The position numbers and the translations under genes are program-made. From contig NZ_ATAY01000022.1 in assembly GCF_000421965.1 (NCBI RefSeq), positions 124,001 to 188,000 on the forward strand: 64,000 nucleotides of DNA. Direction: 5' to 3'. Origin of the DNA: Ruminiclostridium papyrosolvens C7. GTDB taxonomy: Bacteria > Bacillota > Clostridia > Acetivibrionales > DSM-1351. Shown one piece after another: positions 63,605-64,000 of the stretch (position 1 is the stretch's first letter; the number at the start of each line of letters is the position of its first letter). The notes beneath the pieces were generated by a model that was given only the letters and a program-made list of their open reading frames with translations, ran no database searches and was not told the origin of the DNA.

Positions 63605-63669
63605 ATACTCCATTCACTTATTTTAGTAACAGTATATTGGAGTATCATAAAACTGTTACCAAAGTGAAT
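63605..63669 (-). promoter_or_regulatory. leader hairpin with a loop complementary to the ribosome site
   Basis: Two stacked helices, ATTCACTT/AAGTGAAT (63612-63619 with 63662-63669) and GTAACAGT/ACTGTTAC (63626-63633 with 63652-63659), enclose a loop holding ATACTCCA (minus strand, 63645-63638). This loop is exactly complementary to the ribosome-binding stretch TGGAGTAT (63612-63605) of the desulfurase-like gene, allowing a pseudoknot that would hide it. Confidence 0.5.
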
Positions 63670-63701
63670 AGGAGTATTTTGATTAGTTGTGTATCGGATT
63701 T

Positions 63702-64000
63702 CTACTTTTTCAGGCTTTCCAGTCTTTCAACTACCTTGTCAAACATATCCTGGTATTTAGCCTGCTTTGCCTTTTCTTCATCTATTACCTTCTGCGGAGC
63801 TTTTGCAACGAAGCCTTCATTGCTGAGCTTTCCTATTACTCTTTTGAGTTCTCCTTCAAGGTTTTTCTTTTCCTTTTCCAGTCTTTCGATTTCTTTCTCA
63901 ATGTCTATAAGCTCATCAAGAGGAATGAATATTTCTGCACCGTGAACAACTGTGCCTACAGCATCAGAAGGAATTCCTTCCTTGTTCAGCTGAACTGTTA
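63702..64000 (-). CDS. valS: valyl-tRNA synthetase, C-terminal part
   Basis: The last 98 codons of ValS; the rest lies beyond the window's right edge. The visible part reads [40 protein letters not shown] ... [23 protein letters not shown], the characteristic C-terminal coiled-coil arm that contacts tRNA(Val), ending ESLKK and stop TAG. The FVAKAP...V..E motif is nearly invariant in bacterial ValS. The desulfurase-like gene follows about 100 bases downstream on the same strand. Confidence 0.93.
   Translation of the reverse strand, partial: TVQLNKEGIPSDAVGTVVHGAEIFIPLDELIDIEKEIERLEKEKKNLEGELKRVIGKLSNEGFVAKAPQKVIDEEKAKQAKYQDMFDKVVERLESLKK

Overview
The window looks like chromosomal DNA from a mesophilic, AT-rich, cellulosome-forming clostridium of the Ruminiclostridium (Clostridium cellulolyticum / papyrosolvens) group. 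The pointers are a GH74 xyloglucanase ending in a type I dockerin with AL/AI-type recognition positions, a GH94 phosphorylase, an SLH surface protein, clostridial Shine-Dalgarno sites, and a glmS ribozyme. Most genes read on the minus strand. No tRNA or rRNA gene and no CRISPR array was seen.

Layout. 1-7.4 kb: an ABC ATPase (cut by the window edge), three consecutive radical-SAM genes (one fused to a Nudix domain) and a GH94 phosphorylase. 7.5-12.1 kb: a MacB/FtsX-like ABC exporter with a divergent TetR regulator; both the ATPase and the TetR gene carry an apparent one-base shift at a run of six A. 12-19.6 kb: single genes (Ig-like exported protein, HMGL-type aldolase, SDR, DUF3221 lipoprotein, Vat-like acetyltransferase plus methyltransferase, nucleotidyltransferase). 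19.8-39.6 kb: a large catabolic island. 40-51 kb: a small unknown gene, an AraC/GyrI regulator, a 1326-residue SLH protein, several decayed genes, and the GH74 gene. 51-64 kb: housekeeping genes for amino sugars, c-di-AMP and NAD (glmS with its ribozyme, glmM, cdaR, cdaA, nadE), a 34-residue membrane protein gene, a cysteine-desulfurase-like gene, and the end of valS.

The main find is the 19.8-39.6 kb island, which I read as a sulfoquinovose / sulfoquinovosyl-glycerol utilisation locus. The GH31 enzyme keeps all the residues known for sulfoquinovosidase YihQ (nucleophile, acid, and the Arg/Trp/Tyr sulfonate pocket). Around it lie a lipoprotein-dependent sugar ABC importer, a DUF4867 protein and a ROK repressor. 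A long minus-strand operon then encodes an iron alcohol dehydrogenase, a split transketolase, an RpiB-like isomerase, a small transaldolase resembling sulfofructose transaldolase, a FucI/AraA-type isomerase, a second transaldolase and an EamA exporter. Upstream lie glycerol dehydrogenase, DhaK, DhaL and a PocR-type AraC activator, which would take the glycerol released from sulfoquinovosyl glycerol to DHAP. The locus appears to combine the enzymes of two separately described routes (sulfo-TAL and sulfo-TK), and the RpiB-like enzyme has lost the ring-opening histidine that an acyclic sulfo-sugar would not need.

Caution: at least four small or accessory genes show single-base frameshifts, three of them at A6 runs. 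These may be real inactivation or sequencing errors, and raw reads would decide.
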